Shown in pieces: positions 24,863 to 37,075 of a stretch of DNA of 64,000 bases; within the stretch, counting starts at the first letter, position 1; each line of letters starts with the position of its first letter. The notes under the pieces were generated by a model. The model had not been told where the DNA came from. It saw only the letters and a list, made by a program, of their open reading frames with translations, and searched no databases. The translations under genes were made by a program, and so were the position numbers. Source of the DNA: Trichinella spiralis (lineage: Eukaryota; Nematoda; Enoplea; Trichinellida; Trichinellidae); the NCBI GenBank assembly GCA_000181795.3, contig CM012954.1, positions 955,375 to 1,019,374 of the forward strand, written 5' to 3'.

Positions 24863-27260
24863 ATGAAACATCTCGAATGTTTTGACATAATTTTGAATTC
24901 TGACACGAACCAAATTTTCGCCGGTACAGTATTCAGCGGTCATCTGGTGATCGCTTTGACGGTTCCAATAAGAATTGGTCAGTTGGTTGTGGCATTTACC
25001 GGCGAGATGCGCACCAAATGGGTGGACAAAGTCTCGGAAAATATATTCGACAGTGTTGAACCGATTGTCAATTTCAAAACGCAGATGTACTTGAACGAAC
25101 GAGGTACCGACGATCCTGTGGAGCCGGGCAATTATTCGTTACCTTTTCAATTTACACTACCATTGCATTTGCCTTCATCGTTCCAAGCGGAATTCGGTTT
25201 CATACGGTATGTATGCTTTGCCACGGCTACAATACTGCCTGGTCAAACTTGTTCCATGGCTACAACGAAGCAGTGCAAAGAATTTAAAGTGGAAAAAGAA
25301 ATCGACATTGTCGACGTTGTACGCTTTCAGGTAACTTTTTCAAATTATTTTTACCTTGCTTTACTGCTTTCGCCGACTGAATAGTTAACATTTGCAATTA
25401 GACTTTTGCATATTGTTTTCGTTGCCTATTCATCGTGGAATATAGAGATTTTCTTCTAATCATTGATCTGCTCCGTTAGATAAACATTATTCAGTTACTG
25501 AGAGGTTGTTATTCAATCAACGCGGAAATGTTATCTATCTTTTGGTTAGAACAACAAATATTTCCATTTTATATTAACATTTTAACATCGATATGAACAT
25601 TTTAAAATTTATCATCATCTTAATAGTTTAGCATAGTTAATTTTTAGCATTATCTCATAGTTTGTTAGTTTGAATAATCTAAAATAATATATGCAAATGT
25701 GATCGATTTCTTTCTTTGTCAAATTCAGATGAACCAGGAAGAATTATTAATGGATAAAATCAATAAAAATCAGTCTGTTTTCATACGTACAACAATGTTG
25801 CATAGAGCAAAAGAGTAAAATTAATCAGTATTGTGTGTTATGAAAAATTGTACGTGAAAACTGGTCTTTGATGTTATGTAGTAATATTTTTTCAGAGACT
25901 GTTTGAAATTGGAATTTAAATGTGATATGATGAAAATAATAAACGGAAATAATAATGAAAAGTTAAAATTGGTAATTGAGGAAATGTATTTTGTTTTAAT
26001 TTTTCGAAAGTTAGAAAATTTTTTCCAAAGCTTCCTATTGAAACTTGCAACAGTATCAATTTATAAAAGATGGATAAGTGTTTGTCTTTTATTAATGATT
26101 TGTTTGAACACGCATTGCACCCTGAGTGTATTTTCTTCTGCTGCAATTTATTGCTGCTTTTGGCGATTCGAATAAATTGATGGACAAGTTGTTCGCCTTT
26201 CGTATGTTTGAAACAAATCAACAAACTGCACCACCCACTAGTAGATGAACAGGAAGAATGATGAGAAATTTTTACTTGATTTTTTTGTTATGAAAGAAAC
26301 GTTACAGTATCCACCAAATGAAAACAATTTTGTAGTGTTTTAAGATATTTATCAAAAAATGAATCATTAAAAAATTTTAAACTCAATCATGGGAAAAGTA
26401 TCTTTTTTCCCTATTATATTAGTAACAATTGAATACATTATTTCAAATTTTTTCAAGTGAAAAAATATGTATATTTTTTATCAATACTTTTAGTATCTTA
26501 AATAAATATTTGATGAAATTGATTAAGTTTCTTATTAACTTGATGGTATTGGTGTTCATTCTATTTTTAATTTCTTTAAATAAATAATCATTGTAATAGG
26601 TAGTTGTGGAAATTTAATTTATGCGAAAAATTGGTACGAAAAAGAATGAAAATTTGTAGCACTTGAATAGTTTTGAATCAATCGAACGGCAATAATAGTT
26701 TTCATTATAAATAAATTCACTTGATATTTGAATCCACTTTTGGAAAATTAAACAAATGAAAAGAATGAATGAATAGTACATATTTTTAGGATCTACGACA
26801 TGTTGGACGTCAACGTCCAGTTCAAGCTGAAGAATGTTTCGAATTGATCGGCTGCTGTAGAAAGCAAGGTAGAATTGAAGCGCTCATTCGCTTAGATGAA
26901 GGGGTGTTTTTGGTTGGCGATACAATTTTGGCGAAACTTGAAATACAAAATTGCAGTCGACGACGACCACTTCGGCGATGTTCACTGTTTCTGCTTCAGG
27001 AGGCTTTGTTCCATGCGCAAAGTTTTCACGGAACCACATCAAGCAATCGTACACTGGTTAAAGTGCTGGATGTAGCTTCGCTGCAGTTACCTCATCCTGG
27101 AGACAGGGTCAGTCAAAATGTCGAATTACACATTCCCCAAAATACTCAGCCTTCCAGTCTCGACGCACCGCTTATACGGCTCAGGTATAGGTTGAAGTTG
27201 GATCTCGGCGATTCTTGTGAGCTGATTTTGCCAATCGACATTGCATCAGTTCGAACATAA
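24863..27260 (+). CDS. Alpha-arrestin (arrestin domain-containing protein)
   Basis: Two exons, 24863-25330 and 26790-27260, are joined in phase 0 across a 1459-base intron and give 312 aa. The first half matches an arrestin N-domain (strand-rich, with GHLVIAL near the start, VAFTGEMRTKW, EPGNYSLPFQFTLP and FGFIRYVCFATA). The second half matches the C-domain (EALIRLDEGVFLVGDTILAKLEIQN and LPHPGDRVSQNVELHIP, ending in LRYRLKLDL). The protein stops right after the C-domain and shows no PPxY tail for Nedd4-type ligases, so it is shorter than most ARRDC proteins. Family members are cytosolic adaptors for membrane-protein ubiquitination and traffic. A downstream exon carrying a tail cannot be excluded, but the frame stops cleanly. 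Confidence 0.88.
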
Positions 27261-28413
27261 GAACAGCCAACAATAAAGAAAAATATTCAATCACATTAAC
27301 TTTAAAAAATATTATTACTACTTTAAAGAATTTGAGATCAAAAAGAACAAACCAGCACGTAGCAACGTAGAGAATTTAAAGATTACATCTCAAAACTATC
27401 GAGTTGTTGGATGCATTATTTGAAAAATTAGCAATAAAATTTTTGAAGAGATTTTTTTAAAGTGCTCAGTGCTCTTTTTTAGTGATCAATGCACTGGCAA
27501 AAGGCTTTAATGAAAAGTGAGTTTGATTGAATATTATATTTGCTTATTTGATTATTTGCATAATTTACAGTCGTCATTTTCAATTCATTAATGCAAACAA
27601 ACGTTTATGCCACTTCTAATTGTTGAATTATAAAAATGACATAACAGCTAATTGAATTTAATCAGTAATTGGAAACAGTTGAAATATAACAGATTAAACA
27701 GTGTAATTTTATTGCAAACATTCCAATTTGTTGTTAGTGTTATGTAAATGCTGTTGTTTTACTTTCTTTAAAAGCAACCCGCGCTAGTTTAAGCAATTTT
27801 GTAATTACTTTCTTTCTAATACTGTTAATTTACATAATTTTATGTGAAAATGAAACATGTTAAATTCATGTCAGTCTGTATCAAATAACAGATAGAAATG
27901 GGAAATTTTTTTCTTTACTATCAAAATAATACTTGATAATCGAAGAATTATGGTACTTAATTCCCGGTAATAAATTTAATGTTTTTTAATCATTTTTTCA
28001 TTTTTTGTGATGGATGACAGGTAATTTTTTGTTTAATTATAAAATGTTGAATAATATAATTTGTTTTGTGATTAAGTACGTTTTAAAATTATTGTTTGCT
28101 TTCCACACTGATAGTATGTTGGTGTGCAATTGAGAGGAAGATGTTCAAAAATTACTTTTTTGCTTTCCACAAAATTGACTGAAATAATTTAACATTAATG
28201 TCAAGTGAAATATTTTATTTATTTCAATTTTAATTGGTTAAACTGTAGAGTTTTTTCGGAAAATGATTCATAAATGTAATGTCAGTCGCCTTTAATACTA
28301 TGGGTTTAATAATAGAAGTATTGTTGTTGTTGTTGTTGTTGTTGTTTTAATTTATATTGATAAGAATTGAAAATTTTATGGTAATTAATAATAATTTTCT
28401 TTACGAATGTAGT
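27261..28413. other. Non-coding intergenic region
   Basis: This is AT-rich sequence between two plus-strand genes with no supported exon. It ends in a (TTG)n tract just before the next gene. Confidence 0.5.
28321..28346. repeat. (TTG)n microsatellite
   Basis: Eight tandem TTG units lie about 70 bases upstream of the start codon of the single-exon gene at 28414. Confidence 0.85.
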
Positions 28414-29505
28414 ATGGTTTTAACTAGCAAAGAGCAAGCGACGCTATTCGCAGATTCAACGCCGCCGCCGATTGCTAGTTTGAAATCGTTGACTTGTAGA
28501 GCAATTGCCATTAAGTTTGTTTCGATAAATTTTGGAAATGATTGTTCTTTCGGTAAGAATTTTTCTTTGAAGTGCCAAAAGCCCAGTTTAAACATAGTTG
28601 TTGCGCTGGAAGACGACCTTTGGAATTGGATAAAAGAGGCCGTGAATGAATTGCAGGCATGGTTAGAAAAAATTGCCTCACTTTTTGTTGATTTGGCCTT
28701 CGAAGACGTCAGTGGATATTTGATGCAGTTCATTGGAAAAATACACTGGCGACGTGGTTGCATCGAGGTGGATGAGGTTCGCACGGTCGAAGCGATAATC
28801 AACACGGATGAAATTTGTCCTCGATTTGCATTTCAGCTTTTCTGCGCTTACGCGATGGTTGAAAAATTCGAATTAATCAGTGTGTATTACTTGAGGCAGT
28901 TGGAGTTCACTTTGCCCTCACATCCGTTGTACCATTTTTGGTTTTATGTTATATTCAAACAGTGGAACGTTTTCAATGAACTGGCCATCACGACAAGAAT
29001 GCTAGTGTCGAATGTATTCACATGGGCAATGTATCACGGTTTTGTCGAATTGACGGAATTTCTCTGGTGCAGGATGAATCAGTCGCAGCTTGAAATGAGC
29101 TGCGTGATCCATTGGAATCGGTTTTGCAAAAATGCTACCAATGGCCGAGTGTTCGCCTATTTGTGCAACAAGTTATGCCAGAGAAATGAGAATAGCATCT
29201 GTCGCATGACAATAGCCTGCTTCTTCCGCACCGTGCAGAGGCGTGGATTCCGCGAAGGCAGCAGCTTGTTGGCGTTTCTGTTGATCAACGGCTGTGCAAT
29301 ATTGAAAGCTAGGCTGTTTGAGGCTAAAGGTTTCGAAGTGCTGCGGTCTGTGGTCAAGCATTTCGACTTTCGGCTTTATCGAATATTGGAATTATCCATC
29401 TCACCGGATCAGCTCGAGAAAGCTGTTCGAACCCTGCGACCGCATTTCACCAAGGAGGAATTTAATTTTTTTCGATCTGCTCAACGTCGTCATCAGTTCA
29501 CTTAA
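28414..29505 (+). CDS. Unrecognised single-exon protein with helical-repeat character
   Basis: One open frame of 363 aa starts at ATG 28414, which follows a TGTAG acceptor-like site. An in-frame ATG at 28378 would add 12 residues. Chance alone would not give so long a frame in this AT-rich DNA. There is no signal peptide or membrane helix. The sequence is rich in aromatic and hydrophobic helices; segments such as FTWAMYHGFVELTEFLW recall ankyrin-like units of the type W-A-x-x-G-x-x-E, but no canonical ankyrin consensus is met. I do not recognise the family. It is convergent with the POLR1G gene, 207 bases apart. An intronless retrocopy or a lineage-specific family member are both possible. 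Confidence 0.75.
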   Translation: MVLTSKEQATLFADSTPPPIASLKSLTCRAIAIKFVSINFGNDCSFGKNFSLKCQKPSLNIVVALEDDLWNWIKEAVNELQAWLEKIASLFVDLAFEDVSGYLMQFIGKIHWRRGCIEVDEVRTVEAIINTDEICPRFAFQLFCAYAMVEKFELISVYYLRQLEFTLPSHPLYHFWFYVIFKQWNVFNELAITTRMLVSNVFTWAMYHGFVELTEFLWCRMNQSQLEMSCVIHWNRFCKNATNGRVFAYLCNKLCQRNENSICRMTIACFFRTVQRRGFREGSSLLAFLLINGCAILKARLFEAKGFEVLRSVVKHFDFRLYRILELSISPDQLEKAVRTLRPHFTKEEFNFFRSAQRRHQFT

Positions 29506-29712
29506 ATTTATATTTTTATTTGTTCAGCCACTTACGAATGCTCTGCCGAATAAACAACAACCGTGTCATCTGACCAACTGCGTCCTGTTCAATCTGCTTC
29601 TTCTATCTACAGCTTTTTGTTCTACACATTTTACCAATAACAACAACATTACAGTATACTTTTACTGAGCAATGTAAAACTGGTACAAATTTGCTGCTTT
29701 TTTAAAAAAATT

Positions 29713-30837
29713 TCACAGATGTGTTTTATGCATCTTTGATTTGGGTGGACGGTGCAACTGTTGCAACTGATCATCCTCCAGAAGGTGACATGAAGTGGAA
29801 TCTTCATTTTTAACACTTTCTTTTTTTGATTTCCTTTTGAAACAACCAAACGGTTGAAACCGTTGTTGCAGACCATCCGGTAGTGCAGGGGGACTGACCG
29901 TGTTTTGTGGCAAACGCGTATCCGACGCTGATATAACCGGTACAAATGATATGAAACCTTTCACTTGGTGCACAACTGAAATATTTGCTTTTGAAAATGG
30001 AGGAAAAAAAATATTTCCATAATTTCATACGTTCTTTTGCTTCACAACTACTGCCTTCTTGTGGAAATGGAATTAGCTTGCAAGAGACCGGCTCCCGACT
30101 TTTCACGCATTCATATGCCATACCATCCTAAAAAAATAAAAAACATTGTTACATGATGTTTTGAAAAAATACATGAATAAACGTTCGTCATACGGTAGTG
30201 AATGAAGTTGTTCTCTTTGGGTCAAAACCATTAGACAGAGCTTTCAAGCTGATCTACATTAAAAAAAGTGCAATCAAAACGTCCAATTATAAATTAACGT
30301 GACAAACTGATTTTGGCTTCTGCAGGAGCCATACTTCAACGTCTTCGTCACTGTAACGAAATACATTTCATTTTTAGCAAACTCTGGATAATTTTGGATA
30401 AACACCTACTCCACAAGCTTGTTCAACGAATCATCGACAGAAATAGAACGGATCATTTTTTCATCTGCTTCAGTTTTCAATTCATCTAGTTGCATACTTG
30501 ACTGAGAACTGAAATTTTTTTAAACAAAAAGCATCAATTCACACATACCGCATATATTCAAAAAAGAAAACAGTGTTAACTATAAAAAGTACGACAATAT
30601 TGTAATGCAAACATAAAATGAAAAATGCATTGAATAGAAATTGCATATCATAATAATAATGGATATAAAAATTGGAAAATAGCTCTTAAATAAGCATATC
30701 ATAAATTTACAAAATACTGATAAACATAATTGCCACTGAAAAAGTAAAATAAAAGTGCTTAATAAATTTACTTGATCATAAACATTGATTTAATAAAAAT
30801 TTAAGATTATTTACCGAGACTTCTTAAAATTTTTCAT
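29713..30837 (-). CDS. POLR1G: Compact POLR1G / RPA34-like subunit of RNA polymerase I
   Basis: Six exons on the minus strand, 30837-30815, 30508-30410, 30350-30308, 30253-30194, 30127-30031 and 29975-29713, give 585 nt and 194 aa; all phases match. The family shows in three blocks. VEVWLLQKPKSISLKAL resembles the human segment ELWLIQAPADFAPECF. A strand-rich core contains YECVKSREPVSCKLIPF and VKGFISFVPVISASD. SPPALPDGLQQRFQPFGCF resembles human SPPPQIPPGLRPRFCAFGG. A short lysine-rich tail follows instead of the several-hundred-residue basic tail in vertebrates. POLR1G pairs with POLR1E (RPA49) on RNA polymerase I and aids rRNA transcription in the nucleolus. Exon 1 (MKNFKKSR) is the least certain; an alternative ATG lies in exon 2. 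Identification is by eye and should be treated as probable. Confidence 0.72.
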
Positions 30838-33615
30838 TGCTCAGCTGCAGATACTTTATTCAAATTAGGTGTAATACAGTAATACTTTGTTGAATTGTGA
30901 AATACAAGTTCATCTTTAATTTTGATTCTATAATTCTAATTTACTTAATTATTAAATAAATGTTAACTATTTTGTATTGTATTTCAAAAAATAATAAATT
31001 TTTATTAATGTGAAAATTCCTTAGTGGAATAAATAGGCGAAAATATATTTGCTAATTAATCAAATGCTTTTTGTGAGAAGAATTGAAATAAAGAGACAGC
31101 ACAGTTTCCTCGTTGCGACGACAGAATAAACATTGGAAATTACTTTTACAGCTGTTGAACATATTTACTAACTGATGCGATTGCGGAAGTGTTGATCAGT
31201 TTTAACAAAAAGCTTGAATGCGTTAGCCTAATTTTAGTTGCTAAAAAAAGTGTTCCGCATTTGATTTCACTTTCATTGTTTAATTGTATTCTACGAAAAA
31301 ATTTCCTTCACGAATTTAATATTTTTCTTTTTTTTAAATGACAACATCGTACGTTTTCTTTAATACAATTCAGTGCATTGCGCAAAATCATAACAATTAG
31401 TGAAATTTCAAATGAATCAAATGGCAATGAATGATTTATTTTCATTCATTTTTGAAGAAATATGTTCTTCTGAGGAACAATGTTCATGCAATTTTATATT
31501 TATCATTATTTCAGGTCTGACCCAAATAGATACTGCCTTATTTTTGTAAAGTTCACTTATAATTATTTAATTCAATAAGCTAATCAGTGTTGTGATTTAT
31601 ATGAAAAAAAGTTATGTTTGCCATTGCAGCTGTACCATTAATTGAATAATTTTAATATGTGAAATATGAATTTACTTGGCACGATCATTATTGATTTTTT
31701 ATTAAAATTCAAAAACTTTAAAAGTAGTGAAAAGAGAATTCTATTGAATGCAGATTAATTTTACATTTATTACTTAACTGTCTGATAGAACTGGAAATAG
31801 ATATATATCTAATAATAATAATATTGTCAGTGTGAAATTTAAAAACATTTTATTTGTTATTTAAAAAATTTTTTAAAGCTTTGATTGAAAAACATTTTGC
31901 CATACTGTGTATAACTGATTGAGAAAGAACAAGCATACAGGTAGATTTAGCTTATCACTTGACAGCTTATCAGCTTATTATAGGCAAATTACAATGTTTT
32001 ATTCCAATCAAAGAGTTCTTTGCTGAAAGCTGCTGTTTCAAACTAGTGTACATTCAGACGAAGGACAAAATCACTGATGCGTGGAAATGGAGCACGGGAG
32101 CAAAATAACATTTTTTTAAATTATGAAGATCTATCGCAAAAGCTGGGTCAAAGAAAAATTATTAGCAAGCATTTCTTTTTCACAAATTACCAATTTTATG
32201 AAGATAAATTTATCTTTACGAAAATCCATTTGAAAGTAATTTCCGTCTTTCTTTCCTTCAATTCATTTAACATTAAATACACTATACTGTTGTAAATCCA
32301 TAATATAGTTGAACTGAGTTGTCATTAACCATCTTTGTATTTTTTACTGTGTACTAACTGACTCAGTTTCTGATTAATTTGATGAAATATTTATCAAATT
32401 TTGCTTTTTGTTTTTGAAGTAAGGAACCATTCTTCTCTACAAATTGATGCTTGTAAGTTAAAAAAAAAACAGTTATTGACCAGACATACAAATTATAATT
32501 ATTTTAATTCTGAAGTTTTATAATGGTGAAAATAAATTGAAAATTATTTCCAAAATCTGCACTAATAACTAGACTTAAGATTTGATTGATTTTATTTCAC
32601 AAAATTGGCTGTTTCAATAAATGCTCGCGACAAAAAGCATCCTCAGTAATTAAAAAATCAAAAAGAAATTAAAAAGGAAAAAAATAAAATCGATTTTGTT
32701 ACACAATGACAACAAGTAAAAATTCTGCAAACAGAAAGCTGACTGTTCATATCACGAAAGCATATTTCAGTTCGTAGTTTGAAAATGACTTGTATCTAAT
32801 TGTTTCTTATATTTAATATAAATATTTACACTTTATCATAAAAAGAACCATAAATTTGTGAAACTGCATAACAATAGATGAACATTTGCAAAGAAATGCA
32901 ACTTTTGACCACTATTAATGATTAAAACAATGTAAAAGTTTTCATTATTATTTTATTCTATGAAATAAAGTTTCAAGTTTTAATATCTATTTAAATTAAA
33001 AAATAATTTTTTCATATTTATTATCAGTCAATATACTGCGGTTTTAAGTTCATTTAAACTTCACATTACTTACTTATATGATAGTATTTTGTAATTGTCA
33101 TACTGTAGAATAAAATAATCTTATTTTGATAAAAAGATTAGTTATAAAATAATTTTTGCATTATTTATTATTTTTAAATTATTAAAGTATTTTTATTTTT
33201 ATTTTTTTCAAAATAAATTATTGAAAATTTATTACATTGTTATAAAAGGTTATTGAAACCTGCGCATTTTTATAACGTCATCGCAGTCCTTGTTCTGCGT
33301 TGTTATTCATGGTGATAGGTTTGCTTACTATTTCAGTCTTAGGTGTTGTAATTTTTATATTTTGAGATCTTATTGGAATGTTCAATTGGTTGGTTGTATT
33401 TGATTTTAAACAACTCGTGCACATTTCTCAGAATGTGTTGTGCTTTTATACATGCCCACTTACGACTTGCATCTTAGATCTTTTATAAATGTTTTATTTT
33501 TGCTCTTCTTCAAAGCGTTTTAGGATAATATTTTCTTTTTTAGTTTTTAAATTACGGATTCAAAACGGCGGACCCTAACCCAGATAGCCGTCCTGTTAGC
33601 TTTTGGGAAGGCCTT
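30838..33615. other. AT-rich intergenic region; CK1-alpha upstream DNA
   Basis: No supported coding exon was found on either strand. Sequence composition is very AT-rich, especially 32800-33250. Near 33270-33300 a less AT-rich patch with TTTTATAACGTCATCG may belong to the CK1-alpha promoter, and a TTTTAG acceptor at 33543 precedes the ATG by about 70 bases, suggesting a spliced 5' UTR. Confidence 0.45.
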
Positions 33616-35105
33616 ATGGCTAGTGGTGGAGAGGGCAAGGATTGTATCGTCGGCAATAAATATCGTCTGATTCGAAAAATTGGCAGTGGTTCTTTCGGCG
33701 ATATTTTCCTTGCAATCCACAAATGCAATGGCGAGGTATTTATAATTTGCGTTGTCTTTTTTCGTGTTTTTTACTGAAAATGTGTCAAACAGGAAGTGGC
33801 TGTGAAAATCGAATCGTGCAAAACTCGCCATCCGCAACTGTTATACGAGAGCAAAGTTTACCGATTTTTGCAAGGCGGTATTGGAATTCCTCATATAAAG
33901 TACTGTTGATTTTAGTGTGATGCTGAATTTCGAATTGAATGCATTTTAAAATTTGATTTATTGTTAGATGGTTTGGCGTGGAAATGAACAGCAACATTCT
34001 TGTGATGGATTTATTAGGGCCCAGTTTGGAGGATTTGTTCAACTTTTGTTCTCGAAGATTCACCATGAAGACAGTACTCATGTTGGCAGATCAAGTAACA
34101 ACAAAAGAAGCTTCGATTGTTTTGATTCGTTCATATAATAAATAATTCTATTGTTTAGATGATTGGTCGCATTGAATTTTTGCACGTAAAAAATTTTATT
34201 CATCGCGACATCAAGCCTGATAATTTTTTGATGGGAATTGGACGCCATTGTAACCGGGTAAAAGATGTCAGATCATTTGTTGAGTAAATTATTATAATTT
34301 TGAAAAAAATTTCAGCTGTTCCTCATTGATTACGGTCTTGCGAAAAAGTACCGTGATAATCGCACCCGTCACCATATTCCATACCGTGACGACAAAAATT
34401 TGACGGGTACTGCTCGTTACGCTTCAATCAACGCTCATATGGGAATCGAGCAGAGTCGACGCGACGATTTGGAATCAATGGGCTATGTGTTGATGTACTT
34501 CAATTTGGGAAAGTTGCCCTGGCAAGGTTTGAAGGTAAATCAAGTGGAAATTGCATTAGTAGTTATGACGCGTTTTTTTTTGATAATTCATAAGTTTAGG
34601 CGGCGAACAAGCGTCAGAAATATGAAAAGATAAGTGAAAAGAAAATTTCTTGTCCAGTTGAAGTGCTTTGCAAGGTAATTGCTGTACAGTATCATTAAAC
34701 GTTACACTGACCTGGTGGTATCATTTCGCGCCTGTACGTTGCTGACACGCGCTGTTTAGATATCAGTGGTGTACAGTACACAATTTGCAGTTGTTAATTG
34801 TTGTTGTTGTTGTTGTTGTATTTCTTATATTGGTTGTCATTGGGGTAAAATTCTAGGGATATCCAGCCGAATTTGCAATGTACTTGCATTATTGTCGCAA
34901 CCTACGATTTGAGGAAGCTCCTGATTATGTTTATATGCGTCAGCTGTTTCGAATTTTATTCCGTACGCTGAATCATCAATTTGACTACACGTTTGACTGG
35001 ACAATGTTGAAGAATAACAACAAGAACAATTCAACGAACGCTGTTAATAATGAAGGCGAGGTTGCTGGCCAATCATCATGGCCTAATCGACCCAACATTA
35101 ATTAG
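33616..35105 (+). CDS. kin-19: Casein kinase I alpha (KIN-19 type)
   Basis: Seven exons (33616-33735, 33793-33899, 33968-34094, 34159-34257, 34316-34534, 34600-34674, 34857-35105) give 996 nt and 331 aa. The alignment with animal CK1 alpha is close to collinear. The glycine loop [12 protein letters not shown], the catalytic lysine in EVAVKIES, the catalytic loop [12 protein letters not shown], the CK1 signatures [35 protein letters not shown] and [15 protein letters not shown] are all present. The metal-binding motif reads IDYG where the family has IDFG. The C-terminal tail after the kinase fold is short and rich in N and S. CK1 alpha is a constitutively active Ser/Thr kinase that primes beta-catenin for degradation and acts in many other pathways. 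The start is fixed by MASGGEGK matching the family N terminus. Confidence 0.97.
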
Positions 35106-35503
35106 AATGCTGCCAGATGAGAGAGTATTGGTCTCTTTTTCTATCTTTATATCTCTCTCATGTTTGCTTTTTCGTACGTTAACTAAAGAAAAAGGCAAAA
35201 CGTATTTAAATTTAATATTTGAAGAAAATACTCATCATTATCTCCAGTATCCTGTGTAGTAGTATTGACATGAAAGCGCATGCGTTTCGAGGAAAGAATT
35301 ACATATATTAATAAAATTATGAATTAAAATGTGAATATTGTTAATTTTTTTAGTGACGAGAGAATAAAATTAAAGTTAAAAAGTCGATTTGTTTTGCTTT
35401 TATCAGTGAATGTGATTCGATGAGAAAATAAAGCACTGTTTCAGTGGACAAAGTTGTACACTGTTGACAAGGAAGTTTTTCCAGATATAGCGGGCAATGT
35501 CAG

Positions 35504-35971
35504 ATGTCAAGAAAACGCTCGATTGCGGAACGAAGTAAAAAGGAAGTAAATCGACAATTTCCTCTATTCACGTTTTATGACATACATATAAACGTTAGCG
35601 TTGTTAGCATATGGTCAGCAGCAGCAGTCGTGACTGCACCAACTGAACCACTTGGTTGTCGATTTTTTGTCTCAAATAGCTTTGAAAGAGGAAAATTAGA
35701 ATCCAACGATTTTTCGCAATTTCGGCTCTGCATATTATTTATTGATCAGTGTTCAACTTTGATTGATCATTCATTGTTCATTGTCATTGAAAAGTGGGAA
35801 TTTTCTTCTCGCTTCACAGTTTTACGACGTTATCTAAAAAGATTTTGTTGCATACTATTGTGCAACATTTGGAAAATGATGAAAACAAAAGACATGTTAC
35901 ATTCACATCTGAATAAATTTGGTGACTCAAGCAGCATTGTTTTGTCGAACAATTGCTGCTTGTCTATGTGA
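35504..35971 (+). CDS. Hypothetical open frame, doubtful
   Basis: An ATG-initiated frame of 155 codons lies about 400 bases beyond the CK1 alpha stop on the same strand; the ATG sits directly behind a TGTCAG site. Its length is more than expected by chance in this composition, which is the only reason to list it. The N terminus is basic (MSRKRSIAERSKKE) and one weakly hydrophobic stretch follows. No family is recognised, and it may instead be part of the CK1 alpha 3' UTR. Confidence 0.25.
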   Translation: MSRKRSIAERSKKEVNRQFPLFTFYDIHINVSVVSIWSAAAVVTAPTEPLGCRFFVSNSFERGKLESNDFSQFRLCILFIDQCSTLIDHSLFIVIEKWEFSSRFTVLRRYLKRFCCILLCNIWKMMKTKDMLHSHLNKFGDSSSIVLSNNCCLSM

Positions 35972-36419
35972 ATAATTCATTTTTCAATCAACGTTAATCT
36001 CGCGTTCTGTAAATGTCATTTTTTCCACTAAATTTATATTACATTCAATCATATCCATATGAATATGTGTAATTTTAGGCTAAAATCTTTTACAACTACT
36101 TTTAAAAATCAAAATCAAGGTCAATAATTTCACTACAGTATATCAGTCAGTGTACTGTAAATGAAGATTGAATTTTTTCATTTTGCTCATCATGTTACAC
36201 ATTTTAAATTACCAGTTTTGAATGGCCATATTTGAAAAAAGAACTAAGAAGACAATAGCTGTGATGGTGATTGAAAAAGCAGAGAATAATTCTTTTTTAG
36301 TAATTTTTTTAAAATTAAATTGAATTTATTTATACAAAAATAAGTATTATAAATAGTGTTTTTTAGATTTGTAAATGAATGAAATGTTGTTTTGATTGTT
36401 TATTCATCGTGATTTTGAA

Positions 36420-36693
36420 ATGCCACAGTCTTTGAAAAATTTTCGTCGTTGCGTCATGCAAATGTTGCATATTATCAGTTTTGATGAAATATGCACAATA
36501 GTTTCTTGGGCAATACAATTGAGCATGATGGCTGCATTTGACATTCGTACACCTGCCTCAATTTATCTCACATCCAAAGCTAAAGTTAAAGTTGAAGGTA
36601 AGTGAAATTTATTATTTCTTCATTTCTTTTGTGCTTGTTGGGTTGTTATATTTACGTGCAGTCGGTAATGAGCAGAAAAATAATATTCTTTAA
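36420..36693 (+). CDS. Possible small two-exon gene, unrecognised
   Basis: Exon 36420-36597 reads from ATG through 59 codons and ends at a strong donor, GAAG|GTAAGT. After a 64-base intron with a GTGCAG acceptor, exon 36662-36693 adds ten codons and a stop, giving 69 aa. The sequence MPQSLKNFRRCVMQMLH is basic and is followed by a hydrophobic patch around TIVSWAIQLSMMAAF that could be one membrane helix. The splice pair is convincing in form, but protein length is small and no family is recognised. Confidence 0.35.
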
Positions 36694-37075
36694 TCAGTAA
36701 TCAACGGCATTTGATTGTTTTTGAAAAATGCATTTACACACTGTTAAATGTTGTTATCGAGGTCTTTTTGATTTTCCTTTTTATCTTTCTTCCTTGAAAA
36801 AGAACATTAATATTAATAATTGCCGCGACAATTTTTGAGTGAAAATTTTCAATGGTCAATTTCCATCGCAAACTTATGCATTTTATATTTTCAATTGTTT
36901 TTTCAGTATTGAATTTCTTCATACAAACAGTGGTTCAAAACTTGATGTAAAACAAATATAAACAGATAATCTTTACAAATTTTACTACAATTTCAAGCAT
37001 AATTCAAGTGAATTTCACTCGGCATATTGCATTGGTAAAATAAATATCGGTATAAAAATAAAGGGTTTTCTTTTT

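Noticed and set aside
29427-29440. TTCGAACC sequence resembling a tRNA T-arm
   Set aside because: It lies inside the open frame of the 28414-29505 gene and no cloverleaf can be drawn around it. No tRNA, rRNA or CRISPR-like structure was found anywhere in the window.
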